Assembly (NCBI RefSeq): GCF_001953745.1
Contig: NZ_LWLN01000001.1
Location: 2,852,001 to 2,916,000, forward strand
Source of the DNA: Natrinema saccharevitans
GTDB taxonomy: Archaea > Halobacteriota > Halobacteria > Halobacteriales > Natrialbaceae
Direction: 5' to 3'
Length of the DNA: 64,000 nt
Both the position numbers and the translations under genes were made by a program. Below are positions 53,840 to 61,932 of this stretch, piece by piece; the stretch's first letter is position 1, and every line of letters begins with the position of its first letter. The notes under the pieces are model-generated. The model searched no databases. It saw only the letters and a program-made list of their open reading frames with translations, and was not told the origin of the DNA.

Positions 53840-53894
53840 CCGGTTCGGCCGTCGGGCGGTCGCGGTTGCACCGGAACCGACGTTCAGTAGTCCG
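53840..53894 (+). repeat. GCGGTTGCACCGG hairpin, copy 3
   Basis: Left arm CCGGTTCGGCCGT (53840-53852), 9-nt loop, right arm GCGGTTGCACCGG (53862-53874), held partly by G-T pairs. Tail TTCAGTAGTCCG is diverged. Confidence 0.65.
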
Positions 53895-53913
53895 TATCCG
53901 GGGGGAGTTCAGA

Positions 53914-54477
53914 TCAGTCGTCGGTCCCGGGCGTCCGAGCGAAGTTCTCGAGTGCGCGATCGCCCAGCAGGAGGACGACGATGGCCCCGACGAAGTTGAA
54001 CACGAGATCCAACGCGGTGTCGCGTTTGCCGTAGGTGACCAGTACCGGTTCGAGCCCGAGGCGCTTTGCCGTCGCGTGGATAACGTACTCGAGAAGTTCC
54101 CAGCAGAGGCCAGCGATGGCGACGGCGGCGACGACGCGTGGGCGAGGATCCGCACCGCGACGACGGGCGGCCGCGAAGGCGGCGCTGCCCACGAGCGTCG
54201 ACGAATGAGCGTGAGTCACGTGATCCCACCACCAGACGTCGTCGTAGGGGCCGAGCATGCCGACGGCGTGGGTGAGCATCGCGCCGTCGACGTACGCGCG
54301 TTGCCACGGTCGAAACTCGAGTCCGAAGACGCGCTCGACGACATCGGGGGCGTACGTCGCCGCGAACGCGACGACGGCGTTGACGACCGCGCCCGGATCG
54401 CGTCGTCGCACGCCCGCCACGAGTACGGCGACGAGTCCTGCTCGGACGCCGCGTTCGGCCGCTCGCTCTCCGTTCAT
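53914..54477 (-). CDS. DUF2238/YjdF-like membrane protein
   Basis: A 187-residue protein with about four membrane segments. WWWDHVTHAHSS (near 83-94), GLCWELLEYVIHA (near 122-134) and DTALDLVFNFVGAIVVLLLG are the conserved acidic/His patterns of the DUF2238/YjdF group. They may bind a metal in the membrane; the function is unknown. ATG 54477. It is followed on the same strand (upstream in coordinate) by a YdjM-like gene. Confidence 0.7.
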   Translation of the reverse strand: MNGERAAERGVRAGLVAVLVAGVRRRDPGAVVNAVVAFAATYAPDVVERVFGLEFRPWQRAYVDGAMLTHAVGMLGPYDDVWWWDHVTHAHSSTLVGSAAFAAARRRGADPRPRVVAAVAIAGLCWELLEYVIHATAKRLGLEPVLVTYGKRDTALDLVFNFVGAIVVLLLGDRALENFARTPGTDD

Positions 54478-54536
54478 TACGGAATCGGTTGAAGTACTGA
54501 CTGATAAAAATGTCGTTCAGTCGTACGGCCCTCGCG

Positions 54537-55136
54537 TCACAGATACCGCGCGGGGACGTAGGGTCGAACCGACGCCGGGAGGGCGGCGACGAGTCGCTCG
54601 GCGACGGTCGCGAGCGGTTTCCGCAACAGGACGTAGACGGCCGACACCGCGACGAGGCCGACCGCGAGGGCAGTCACGGGGCCGTCGCCGAGTGCGACGA
54701 GCGGCACGGCCACGACCCCGGCCACGCCGAGGTCTTCGGGCGCGCCGTCGTACCGGACCCACCGCCGCGGGCGCACCCAGCGACCGTGATAGTGGCTGTA
54801 GACCGCCCGCTCGGAGGTCCCCTGCCAGGGCCGTAACTCGAGGCCGCTCCCGGCCGCGTCGGCGACGGCGTGGAGCGCCGCGGCCGCGAGACCGACGGCG
54901 ATCGCGACCGTCAGGGGCGTGGGAACGAGCGCCGCGAGGACGACCGCCGGCACCGTCGCGACGGAGCCGTACACGGGGTAGTGAAGGGTCTTCCGGTGCC
55001 CGGTGTAGAGGTCGAGGTCGGGAGCCACCCCGCCGACCAGTCCCGCGAGGAACGCGGCCGGCGCGAGGTCCGGAGCGACCGCCACCAGGGGCAGCGCCAG
55101 GGCCAGTCCCAACAGCGCGTGGGTCGTCGCCATCAT
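54537..55136 (-). CDS. YdjM-type metal-dependent hydrolase-like membrane protein
   Basis: A 199-residue membrane protein with the LexA-binding/YdjM (PF04307) pattern: TTHALLGLALALP at the start, GGVAPDLDLYTGHRKTLHYPVYG (about 35-57), and ALHAVADAAGSGLELRPW (about 87-104). The His/Asp residues are arranged as a metal site in the membrane. About four helices. It is in tandem with the DUF2238-like gene, but 60 nt apart. Confidence 0.8.
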   Translation of the reverse strand: MMATTHALLGLALALPLVAVAPDLAPAAFLAGLVGGVAPDLDLYTGHRKTLHYPVYGSVATVPAVVLAALVPTPLTVAIAVGLAAAALHAVADAAGSGLELRPWQGTSERAVYSHYHGRWVRPRRWVRYDGAPEDLGVAGVVAVPLVALGDGPVTALAVGLVAVSAVYVLLRKPLATVAERLVAALPASVRPYVPARYL

Positions 55137-55235
55137 TGTGACCCTTCGTAAGGGACGAGAAGGGAAATACGTTTCCCGCGCCTCGAGGCGGTCTCGAGCG
55201 GCGGTGTCGGCGACGAGAGCGGTCGATGCGCCCGG

Positions 55236-56276
55236 CTACGTGCCGAGCAGGTCGTCGTAACGCGCGCCGGTCTGTTTGAGCGTCTCGGTCGAGTAGAGCC
55301 GCTCGTGGTCGACGGGGAGGTAGTCGGCGGCGAGTTCGTCGATCTTCTCGTCGACGGCTTCGGGATCGCGGCCGTGGATCATCGTGAACAGGTTGTACGG
55401 CCAGTCCTGCTCGGGCCGGCGGGGTCGGTGATAGCAGAGGGTGACGTAGGGCAACCCGCCCGCCCGCTCGCCCCACGCGTCGAGGTCGTCGTCGGGAGCG
55501 TCCCAGACGACCATGCAGTTGGCGTCAAAGCCCGTGGCGACGTGGTTGATCACGCAGCCGATCCGCTTGATACAGCCGGTCGCGAGCAGGCGTTCGACGG
55601 CCGCGAGGACGTCCTCGACGGCGGCGTCGAGCGCCGCGGCGATGTCCCGGTACGGCGTCGCAGAGAGGGGAAAGCCGTCTTGGATCTCGAGCAGGAGATC
55701 GGCCTCGAGCGGGGAGAGATCGCCCGTCGCCGACTCGCTGATCCGGGTCGCCGAGGAGTCGGTGCGGTCCTCGAGGGACTCTCGTGCAAAGCGGTCCGCG
55801 TTGACGACGGGGAACTCGAGGTCGATGTAGTAGTCGGTCAGCATCGGCAGGTTCAACACCGCACAGCCGGTTCGAGACTCGATCTCGGCGAGGATCTCGT
55901 CGCGGGCCTCGCGGGAGCCGGCGGTGACGACGAACCACATGTTCCACTCGTGGTCGCGGGCGTAGTTGTGGTTGACCTGCCGGTACTCGTTGACGACGGC
56001 CGCGATCTCGTCGAAGCGATCCTCGGGGGCCTGGATCGCGGCAAGCGTCGAGGAGCCGATCACGGGCGGGTTGAGGACGGCCCCGAACCGGCGGACGATC
56101 CCCGCCTCTCGGAGGGCTCGAACGCGGTCGACCGCGGCGGACTCGTCGATCCCGAGGTCGGCACCGACGCGGTCGAACGGGCGCTCCTCGATCGGGAACC
56201 CGCTCTGATAGCCGTCGATCAGCGCCGCGTCCACGTCGTCGATGGCGTCGCGCCAGTTCCCCGACAGAGCACTCAT
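55236..56276 (-). CDS. Siroheme decarboxylase, AhbA/AhbB-like fusion
   Basis: A 346-residue protein that repeats the Lrp/AsnC-like fold twice. Copy 1: helix-turn-helix FDRVGADLGIDESAAVDRVRALREAGIVRRFGAVLNP (about 35-70) with HNYARDHEWNMWFVV; copy 2: DIAAALDAAVEDVLAAVERLLATGCIKRIGCVIN and a matching CYHRPRRPEQDWPYNLFTMIHG end. This is the layout of AhbA plus AhbB (NirD/L-type), which remove two carboxylates from siroheme to give 12,18-didecarboxysiroheme in archaeal heme synthesis. Both halves in one chain means the heterodimer is fused. The other ahb genes are outside the window. Confidence 0.85.
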   Translation of the reverse strand: MSALSGNWRDAIDDVDAALIDGYQSGFPIEERPFDRVGADLGIDESAAVDRVRALREAGIVRRFGAVLNPPVIGSSTLAAIQAPEDRFDEIAAVVNEYRQVNHNYARDHEWNMWFVVTAGSREARDEILAEIESRTGCAVLNLPMLTDYYIDLEFPVVNADRFARESLEDRTDSSATRISESATGDLSPLEADLLLEIQDGFPLSATPYRDIAAALDAAVEDVLAAVERLLATGCIKRIGCVINHVATGFDANCMVVWDAPDDDLDAWGERAGGLPYVTLCYHRPRRPEQDWPYNLFTMIHGRDPEAVDEKIDELAADYLPVDHERLYSTETLKQTGARYDDLLGT

Positions 56277-56449
56277 TGGTCGTTCTAGGGAGAAGGGGAC
56301 CGTATCGTTTTCGGGTCGTCTCGGCGGCCGGGAGCGGCGAACGAGCGCCCGCGGAGTCACAGCGCTCGAGCGACGGCGACCCGTCGTTTGACGGCCACGG
56401 GAAGACCGGAAACGCGGGATTTTTGCGGTGTCCGTCCGAAGCCCCAGCT

Positions 56450-57517
56450 ATGGCGCAGGCATCCCAAGAGTTCGGCGACTGGCCGTTGAAACGCCTGATG
56501 ACGGAGGTAGTCGGTTCCGGCCCCAAATCGGCCGACAACATGGACCGCGAGCAGGCTCGCGAGGCCTTCCAGCGGATCCTGGCCGGCGAACCCGACGAGA
56601 CCACCCTCGGTGCGTTCTGGCTGGCGAACCGCTGGAAGCGCAACAACTCCGAGGAGCTGGCGGCCTACACCGACGTCATGCGCGAGGCGTCGGTCGTCAC
56701 CGCCGAACCCGAGTGTGATCCGGTCGACTGCGGCGCCAACTACGACGGCAAGGACACCTCCGCCATCCTCGGCGTCGGTGCCGGCGTCGTCGCCGCCGCG
56801 GCCGGGACGCCGGTCGTCGTCCACTCCGGGGACCGCGTCCCCTCCCAGAAGGCGACGCCGTACAAACACGTCCTCGAGGAACTCGGTATCCGCACGGCAC
56901 TCGAGCCGGACGAGAGCGCCGACATGGTCGACGAGACCGGCTTCGGCTTCTACTACCAGCCCGCGTTCAACCCCGGAATCGACGACCTCTTCGACCGCCG
57001 CGACGAGATGGGTGTCCGGACGTTCGTCAACACGATCGAGACGGTGGCCAACCCGGCGAACGCGGACGTCCACCTGGGCTCGTTCTACCACCTCGCGTTC
57101 GCGCGGAAGATGATCGACCTCATCCGGGAGAGCGAGCGACTCGATTACTCGCGGGCCATCTTCTTCCAGGGGATGGAGGGGTACGACGACATCCGCCCCG
57201 GCTACACGAAAGTCGCCGAGTGGAGCAGGGGTGAGGAACTGGACGACTACGAGATCGAGACCGCCGAGTACGGCATGGAGATGGAACGCGAGGACCTCGC
57301 CGTCGACGACGTGGCGGCCGACTCCGCGACGATCACTGCCGAGGTGCTTTCCGGCGAGCGCGAGGACCACTTCGCCGACGCCGTCGCGCTCAACGGCGCG
57401 TTCCGGATGCACGCCCGCCAGGACGTCGACAGCCTGGACGCGGGCCTCGAGCGGGCCCGCGAGGTCATCGCCGACGGCAGCGCACAGGCCGTCCTCGAGG
57501 ACCTGCAGGCGTTCTAA
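56450..57517 (+). CDS. TrpD-like phosphoribosyltransferase homologue
   Basis: A 355-residue protein of the anthranilate phosphoribosyltransferase (TrpD) superfamily. The helical N-terminus (DREQAREAFQRILAGEPDETTLGAFWLANRWK) is followed by CGANYDGKDTSAILGVGAGVVAAAAGTPVV (around 90-120), VPSQKATPYKHVLEELGI, and NTIETVANPANADVHLGSFY. The phosphate-binding GTGGD of true TrpD is changed to GANYDGKD, so its donor may differ and the label TrpD should not be taken as activity. It diverges from the Ahb fusion gene, 170 nt apart. No trp genes are near. Confidence 0.75.
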   Translation: MAQASQEFGDWPLKRLMTEVVGSGPKSADNMDREQAREAFQRILAGEPDETTLGAFWLANRWKRNNSEELAAYTDVMREASVVTAEPECDPVDCGANYDGKDTSAILGVGAGVVAAAAGTPVVVHSGDRVPSQKATPYKHVLEELGIRTALEPDESADMVDETGFGFYYQPAFNPGIDDLFDRRDEMGVRTFVNTIETVANPANADVHLGSFYHLAFARKMIDLIRESERLDYSRAIFFQGMEGYDDIRPGYTKVAEWSRGEELDDYEIETAEYGMEMEREDLAVDDVAADSATITAEVLSGEREDHFADAVALNGAFRMHARQDVDSLDAGLERAREVIADGSAQAVLEDLQAF

Positions 57518-57874
57518 CCGAACGCCGGGCCGCTCGCCGATCGTTTCGATCCGACAGAGTGAGTCGTCGGGTCGACCTATCGACCGCGTTCGGAAGAGAT
57601 CACATACCGTAGCAATTACTCGGCTGTATATATCGGCGCCACCGTTAGACGACAACGACTCCCGATTTCGCGCGTGTAACGGCGCGATACGGGTTCGGCT
57701 GGCAGCTCTGCCCGTTTGCGACCGATACCAGGTGTTCTGGCGCTATCGCTGAATCGAACCACCTCGAAGGCCGCTGGAGCGGTTTTCTACGTCATCCCGA
57801 GAACGCACGGTTGTGTAACCTCTAGTACCTTTTCCGGATATTACCATTTACATTATGTCTTTGACGAGTCGGAA
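57518..57874. other. Intergenic region
   Basis: Contains no gene or repeat I can support apart from the very small frame that starts at its end. Confidence 0.4.
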
Positions 57875-57958
57875 ATGCCGCCGCTCGAGGCGATGGCAAC
57901 CGACGCGGACTCGAGTCGGGACTCGATGGTGCCGGCGGCGGCGCGTGTCTACCAGTGA
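57875..57958 (+). CDS. Possible 27-residue protein
   Basis: An ATG gives MPPLEAMATDADSSRDSMVP and ends AAARVYQ. Third codon positions are GC-rich, acid content fits the host, and an AT-rich segment (TATTACCATTTAC) lies about 25-40 nt upstream. I do not recognise it, and a chance frame is possible. Confidence 0.35.
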   Translation: MPPLEAMATDADSSRDSMVPAAARVYQ

Positions 57959-58026
57959 CCCGGGTCGTCCGCCGGTCGCGGTGTGAAACGGGACACCTTT
58001 TTGATCGGTGACCGTGACCGTCACCC

Positions 58027-58824
58027 ATGGACGAATCACTCGAGACAGTCCTAGTGGAGTTCGACGAAGACAACGGCATCGGTACGCTGACCATGAACCG
58101 GCCGGACGCGCTGAACGCGCTGAGCGCCCAGCTCAGAGACGACATCGTCGCGGGCCTCGAGTTGCTCGAGGCGGAAACCGAGGGCGCGGACGGCGTCGCT
58201 CTGCGCGCGGTGGTCCTCGAGGGGGCCGGCGAGAAGGCCTTCTGTGCCGGGGCGGACATCGGCGGCTTCTCCGACGAGTCGGCCGGCGACACCTCGGCCC
58301 GGAGCCACTACGACGTCATCCGGGACTTCCCGGCGCCGGTCGTCGCGAAGATCGACGGCTACTGTCTGGGCGGCGGCCTGGAGACCGCGCTGGCCTGTGA
58401 CTTCCGGCTGGCCAGCGAGAGTTCCACGTTCGGCTTCCCCGAGGTCAACCTCGGCATCCTGCCCGGTGCCGGCGGCGTCCAGTACGTGACGAAGATCGCC
58501 GGCCCCGCGGTCGCGAAGGAACTCGCGATGACCGGCGACCACATCTCCGCGGCACGCGCGGGCGAGGAGGGCATCGTCAACCACGTCTACGCCGACGACG
58601 AGTTCGACGAGGAGGTCGACGCGTTCGTCACCGATCTGGCGGGCCAGGCACCGCTCGCGATTCAGTCGATCAAGAAATCCGCCGACATGGCCGTCCACAG
58701 CGGACTCGAGGAGGGGCTGGCCTACGACCGCTCGCTCTTCCAGGAGCTGCTCAAGACCGAGGACCACGCGGAGGGCGCGGCGGCGTTCGCCGAGGACCGC
58801 GAGCCCGAGTTCGAAGGGAAGTAA
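58027..58824 (+). CDS. Enoyl-CoA hydratase
   Basis: A 265-residue crotonase. AFCAGADIGGF (about 75-85), YCLGGGLETALACD (first Glu present, about 115-128) and FGFPEVNLGILPGAGGVQ (second Glu present) match active hydratases, unlike the shorter paralogue at 8.75 kb. It adds water to enoyl-CoA to give 3-hydroxyacyl-CoA. The gene stands 125 nt from an inverted repeat and may work with the 3-hydroxyacyl-CoA dehydrogenase genes of this window. Confidence 0.95.
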   Translation: MDESLETVLVEFDEDNGIGTLTMNRPDALNALSAQLRDDIVAGLELLEAETEGADGVALRAVVLEGAGEKAFCAGADIGGFSDESAGDTSARSHYDVIRDFPAPVVAKIDGYCLGGGLETALACDFRLASESSTFGFPEVNLGILPGAGGVQYVTKIAGPAVAKELAMTGDHISAARAGEEGIVNHVYADDEFDEEVDAFVTDLAGQAPLAIQSIKKSADMAVHSGLEEGLAYDRSLFQELLKTEDHAEGAAAFAEDREPEFEGK

Positions 58825-59248
58825 CGGCTTCGGACCGGTAGCTTCCGTTTTACGCCACCCGACGAACCGGCCTGCGGTGGCGCGCGCTGTGTCGCGGTGA
58901 GTGACGACCGAACCGCGACGCAACGCTGCGCGAGGGTGTCGCGAGTGTAACGAGCGAATCGGCTGGGATGGATGCGGAGTTTCCAGTTGCCACGATAGCA
59001 GCTGTTCCCAGTCGAAGATCGGACGTTGAAGGCGGTTCGATCCGACAACGGAGAGCGTCCTGCTACCGTGGCGGCACGGAATCGCCACGCCCTCCCCAGC
59101 CGATTCGCTCGCTCCAACGTCGCTCGCTCATCCCTCGCGCAACGTCGATCCGCGGCTCACCGTCGGCTCGCCGCGGAACGGCGCGCGCCACCACAGACGG
59201 ATTCGTTACTCCGAAACGAAGAGAGTCTCGAGTGGTGAAAGAGTTGCC
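58825..59248. other. Intergenic region made up of one large inverted repeat
   Basis: Nearly all of it is the imperfect palindrome listed separately; there is no gene. Confidence 0.5.
58846..59222. repeat. Large imperfect inverted repeat (about 375 bp)
   Basis: Arms of about 160 nt (58846-59010 and 59055-59222) align when one is reversed: shared blocks include GTGGCGCGCGC, TGCGCGAGGG and AGCGAATCGGCTGGG. Each arm in the same sense yields a similar nonsense peptide (QPIRSL, then TARAT). It is a non-coding, MITE-like element with a 45-nt centre. Confidence 0.75.
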
Positions 59249-59986
59249 TCAGTCCCACTCCTCGCCGATGCCGGCCAGCGAGAACGGGCCGACCGGGAGG
59301 TTGTACCCGTCCTCGAGCGCCTTGTCGACCTGTTCTTTCGTGGCGATCCCCTCGTCGACGATCTTCTGGGCTTCCTCGCGCATCGCCGCATGACAGCGAT
59401 TGGCAAGGAAGCCGTAGGAGCCGGGGTCGTCGTCGATGGTGACACGCGTCTTCCCGAGTTCGTCGACGAGTTGCTCGGCACGCTCGACGACCGCCTCGTC
59501 GGTCTCCGGTGCCTGGACGATTTCGACCATGTCCATGACCGCGACCGGGTTAAAAAAGTGCGTCACCGCGACCCGCGAGGGGTCGGAGACGGCGTTGGCG
59601 ATCGACGTGACGGCAAACCCGCTCGTGTTCGAGTACAGCGGCTGGTCGGCGGTCACCTCGTCCAGATCGCGGAAGACCTGCCCCTTGATCGCCAGATCCT
59701 CCGTGACCGCCTCGATGACGAAGTCGGTGCCGTCGGTCGCCGCATCGAGGTCCGTCGTGAACGTCATCCGCTCCAAGACCGCGCCTTTCTCCTCTTCGGA
59801 GAGATAGCCGCCCTCGACGGCGTCCTCGAGCCCGTAGTTGCCCGAGATAACGCGCTCACGGGCCTTCTCGGCCAGTTCCTCGTTGATCTCGCGGACACTC
59901 ACTTCGTAGCCGTTCCGTGCGAGTACCTGTGCGATACCGGCGCCCATGATGCCGCCGCCGACGACGGCAGCGCTCTTTTGTGCCAT
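59249..59986 (-). CDS. 3-hydroxyacyl-CoA dehydrogenase, C-terminally short
   Basis: A 245-residue paralogue of the enzyme at 49.5 kb. The Rossmann GGGIMGAG, NTSGFAVTSI, HFFNPVAVMDMVE and the Asn of FLANRC are all present, so the NAD-binding and catalytic Ser/His/Glu/Asn set is complete. The C-terminal dimer domain ends at LPVGPFSLAGIGEEWD, about 40-45 residues before the usual end. The stop lies 27 nt from a large inverted repeat, which may have replaced the original 3' end; a genuinely short subfamily is the alternative. ATG 59986 (MAQKSAAV). Confidence 0.85.
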   Translation of the reverse strand: MAQKSAAVVGGGIMGAGIAQVLARNGYEVSVREINEELAEKARERVISGNYGLEDAVEGGYLSEEEKGAVLERMTFTTDLDAATDGTDFVIEAVTEDLAIKGQVFRDLDEVTADQPLYSNTSGFAVTSIANAVSDPSRVAVTHFFNPVAVMDMVEIVQAPETDEAVVERAEQLVDELGKTRVTIDDDPGSYGFLANRCHAAMREEAQKIVDEGIATKEQVDKALEDGYNLPVGPFSLAGIGEEWD

Positions 59987-60177
59987 GTCACCAACCTTCA
60001 CGAGAATCGACTTAGTTCTTGTCAACCCGGAACCATCGGCAGTGGAGCGACCACGATCCGGTCGCGCCGCCAGCCGCTCTCGGCCGCGGTTGATGGCGAC
60101 CGAGGACGTCGGCGACGCCGCTGCAGGCAGTGTCAACGTCCAGAAGCTATTTTACCCATGGTATGGTGGGACATTAC

Positions 60178-60429
60178 ATGGCAATCGGAGAGTACCGCGA
60201 CGAACCGGCGAAGATGGACGACATCGAGCGCGCGGTCGCCGCGGCACAGTACCCCGAGGGCGGGCTGGTGGTCGGTCTCGGGCTCGGAATCGTCGTGCCA
60301 CTGGTTACGGTCCCGGCGCTGCTCGCCGTCGCGCCCGTGCTGGGCGGCGTCGTCGGGTTCGCCCTCGGTCGGCGGATCCGCGACGCCGCGATCCGACGCC
60401 GGCGGGCCGATCGAGCCACGGCGGAATGA
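60178..60429 (+). CDS. Small two-helix membrane protein
   Basis: An 83-residue protein MAIGEYRDEPAKMDDIERA then two hydrophobic segments (about 29-47, 50-62) and a basic RRIRDAAIRRRR tail. Not recognised. The ATG 60178 is 22-30 nt after a weak TATA-like CTATTTTACC. Its stop overlaps the permease start (ATGA), so the two are co-translated. Confidence 0.7.
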   Translation: MAIGEYRDEPAKMDDIERAVAAAQYPEGGLVVGLGLGIVVPLVTVPALLAVAPVLGGVVGFALGRRIRDAAIRRRRADRATAE

Positions 60430-61862
60430 GCGAGTCCAGCGACGCCGACGCGGCGACGCTCTCCTCGAGCATCGGGATCGTCGGCGTCCTCGCGCTGTTG
60501 GTCGGGAACGCGATCTCGGTGCCGATATTCGTCTTGCCGGGGCCGCTGGCGGGGACCGCGGGACCGTCGCTCGTAGTGGCGATCCTCCTCGCGGCGATCC
60601 CGGCGTCGTTCGTCGTCCTCTACAACGCCCTACTCGGGTCGGCGATGCCCGTCGCCGGTGGGTTGTACGTCTATATCTCTCGTTTGACTGCGCCGTACTG
60701 GGGCTTTCTGGTCCCGTTTACCATCCCGCTGGTCGCGTGGGCGTCTCTGCTCATCACGGCGACCGGCTTCGCGGAGTACACCCGGATCTTCGTCGACGTC
60801 CCGTCGACGCCGTTGATCTACGTCCTGCTGGCGTTCGTCCTGCTCGTCAACCTGATCGGGCTCAGGGTGGTCGCGCAGGTCCAGCTCGTCTTCTTCGCCG
60901 GGCTCGTGATCGCGCTCCTGACCTTTATCGTCCCCGGCGCGACCGCGGTCGACGCCGCGAACTACGCGCCGTTTGTCCCGGATTACGGCGCGTTCGGGCT
61001 CGCGGTGGTCGCCCTGTTCTACCCGTTCCTGGGCTTCGGACTGCTGGTCGAACTGGGCGAGGAGATCGAGAACCCCGGCCGGACGATCCCGCTGGTGCTG
61101 GGGCTGGGCATCGGGATCGTCGCCCTGTTTTACGTGGCGCTGATCGTCGTCCTCGTCGGCGTCGTTCCCTACACCGAACTGGGAGCCGAGGCGGACCTCG
61201 CGATGGCCGCCACGCGATTTCTTCCGTGGTGGGGCGAGTACGTCGTCGCCGCCGGTGCCGTCTTCGCGGTCGTCACGACCGTGAACACGACGCTTTTGGT
61301 CTTCTCCCGGACGCTCATGCGCGCGAGCCGCGACGGCATCCTCCCCGCGTCGCTCGCGCGGATCCATCCGCGGTTCGAGACGCCCCACTACGCCGTCGCG
61401 CTGCTCGGACTCCCGCCGTTCCTGCTCGTCCCGATCGCGGACGAGATCGTGGGGCTCTCGGTGTTCATCGGCCTGGCCAGCCTCACCGCGTACTTCTTCT
61501 GTGCGATCGGGCTCTGGAACCTGCCCCGGGAGTTCCCCGCCCACTACGCCAACGCCCCGTTCCGACTCCGGCGCTACCGGGGGCTCCTCCTCGCGGTCCT
61601 CGGCGGGGCCGTCGCGACCGGCGCGTTCTGGATCGTCACGCTGCTCCAGCGGCCGATCGTCGGCGTCGTCCTCGTGGGCTGGTTCGTCGTCGCCTACGGC
61701 TACTACCGCTACCGGCTCGCGAAGACCGACCGGATCGAGACCTACCGGACGATGACCTCCCTCGACCGCCACGAGCGTATCGAGGAGAGCGAGGCGCAAC
61801 GGGCCTCGGATGACGCGAACGGGGATCCACCGCGAGCGGACGCCGGCGAAGGCGACAGCTGA
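60426..61862 (+). CDS. APC superfamily amino acid/amine permease
   Basis: A 478-residue membrane protein with about 12 helices. GIVGVLALLVGNAISVPIFVLPGPLAG (about 17-43) is the first APC helix with its broken core, and PFLGFGLLVELGEEIENPGRTIP (around 205-227) is the conserved helix 6-7 region. C-terminal tail is acidic. It takes up an amino acid or amine. Translationally coupled to a small membrane protein, so this partner may be an accessory subunit. Confidence 0.85.
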   Translation: MSESSDADAATLSSSIGIVGVLALLVGNAISVPIFVLPGPLAGTAGPSLVVAILLAAIPASFVVLYNALLGSAMPVAGGLYVYISRLTAPYWGFLVPFTIPLVAWASLLITATGFAEYTRIFVDVPSTPLIYVLLAFVLLVNLIGLRVVAQVQLVFFAGLVIALLTFIVPGATAVDAANYAPFVPDYGAFGLAVVALFYPFLGFGLLVELGEEIENPGRTIPLVLGLGIGIVALFYVALIVVLVGVVPYTELGAEADLAMAATRFLPWWGEYVVAAGAVFAVVTTVNTTLLVFSRTLMRASRDGILPASLARIHPRFETPHYAVALLGLPPFLLVPIADEIVGLSVFIGLASLTAYFFCAIGLWNLPREFPAHYANAPFRLRRYRGLLLAVLGGAVATGAFWIVTLLQRPIVGVVLVGWFVVAYGYYRYRLAKTDRIETYRTMTSLDRHERIEESEAQRASDDANGDPPRADAGEGDS

Positions 61863-61900
61863 TCGCTCGAGCGGACTCGAGACCGAGTGACAGGGACTGC

Positions 61901-61910
61901 ACATTTAATA
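61901..61910 (+). promoter_or_regulatory. TATA box of the R2lox-like gene
   Basis: ACATTTAATA 23-32 nt before the ATG at 61933. Confidence 0.6.
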
Positions 61911-61932
61911 GCCGCGACGAGTAGTATGTGAT

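Noticed and set aside
59390-61813. An 807-residue plus-strand frame
   Set aside because: It covers the 3-hydroxyacyl-CoA dehydrogenase antisense and the permease out of frame; Arg/Pro-rich shadow.
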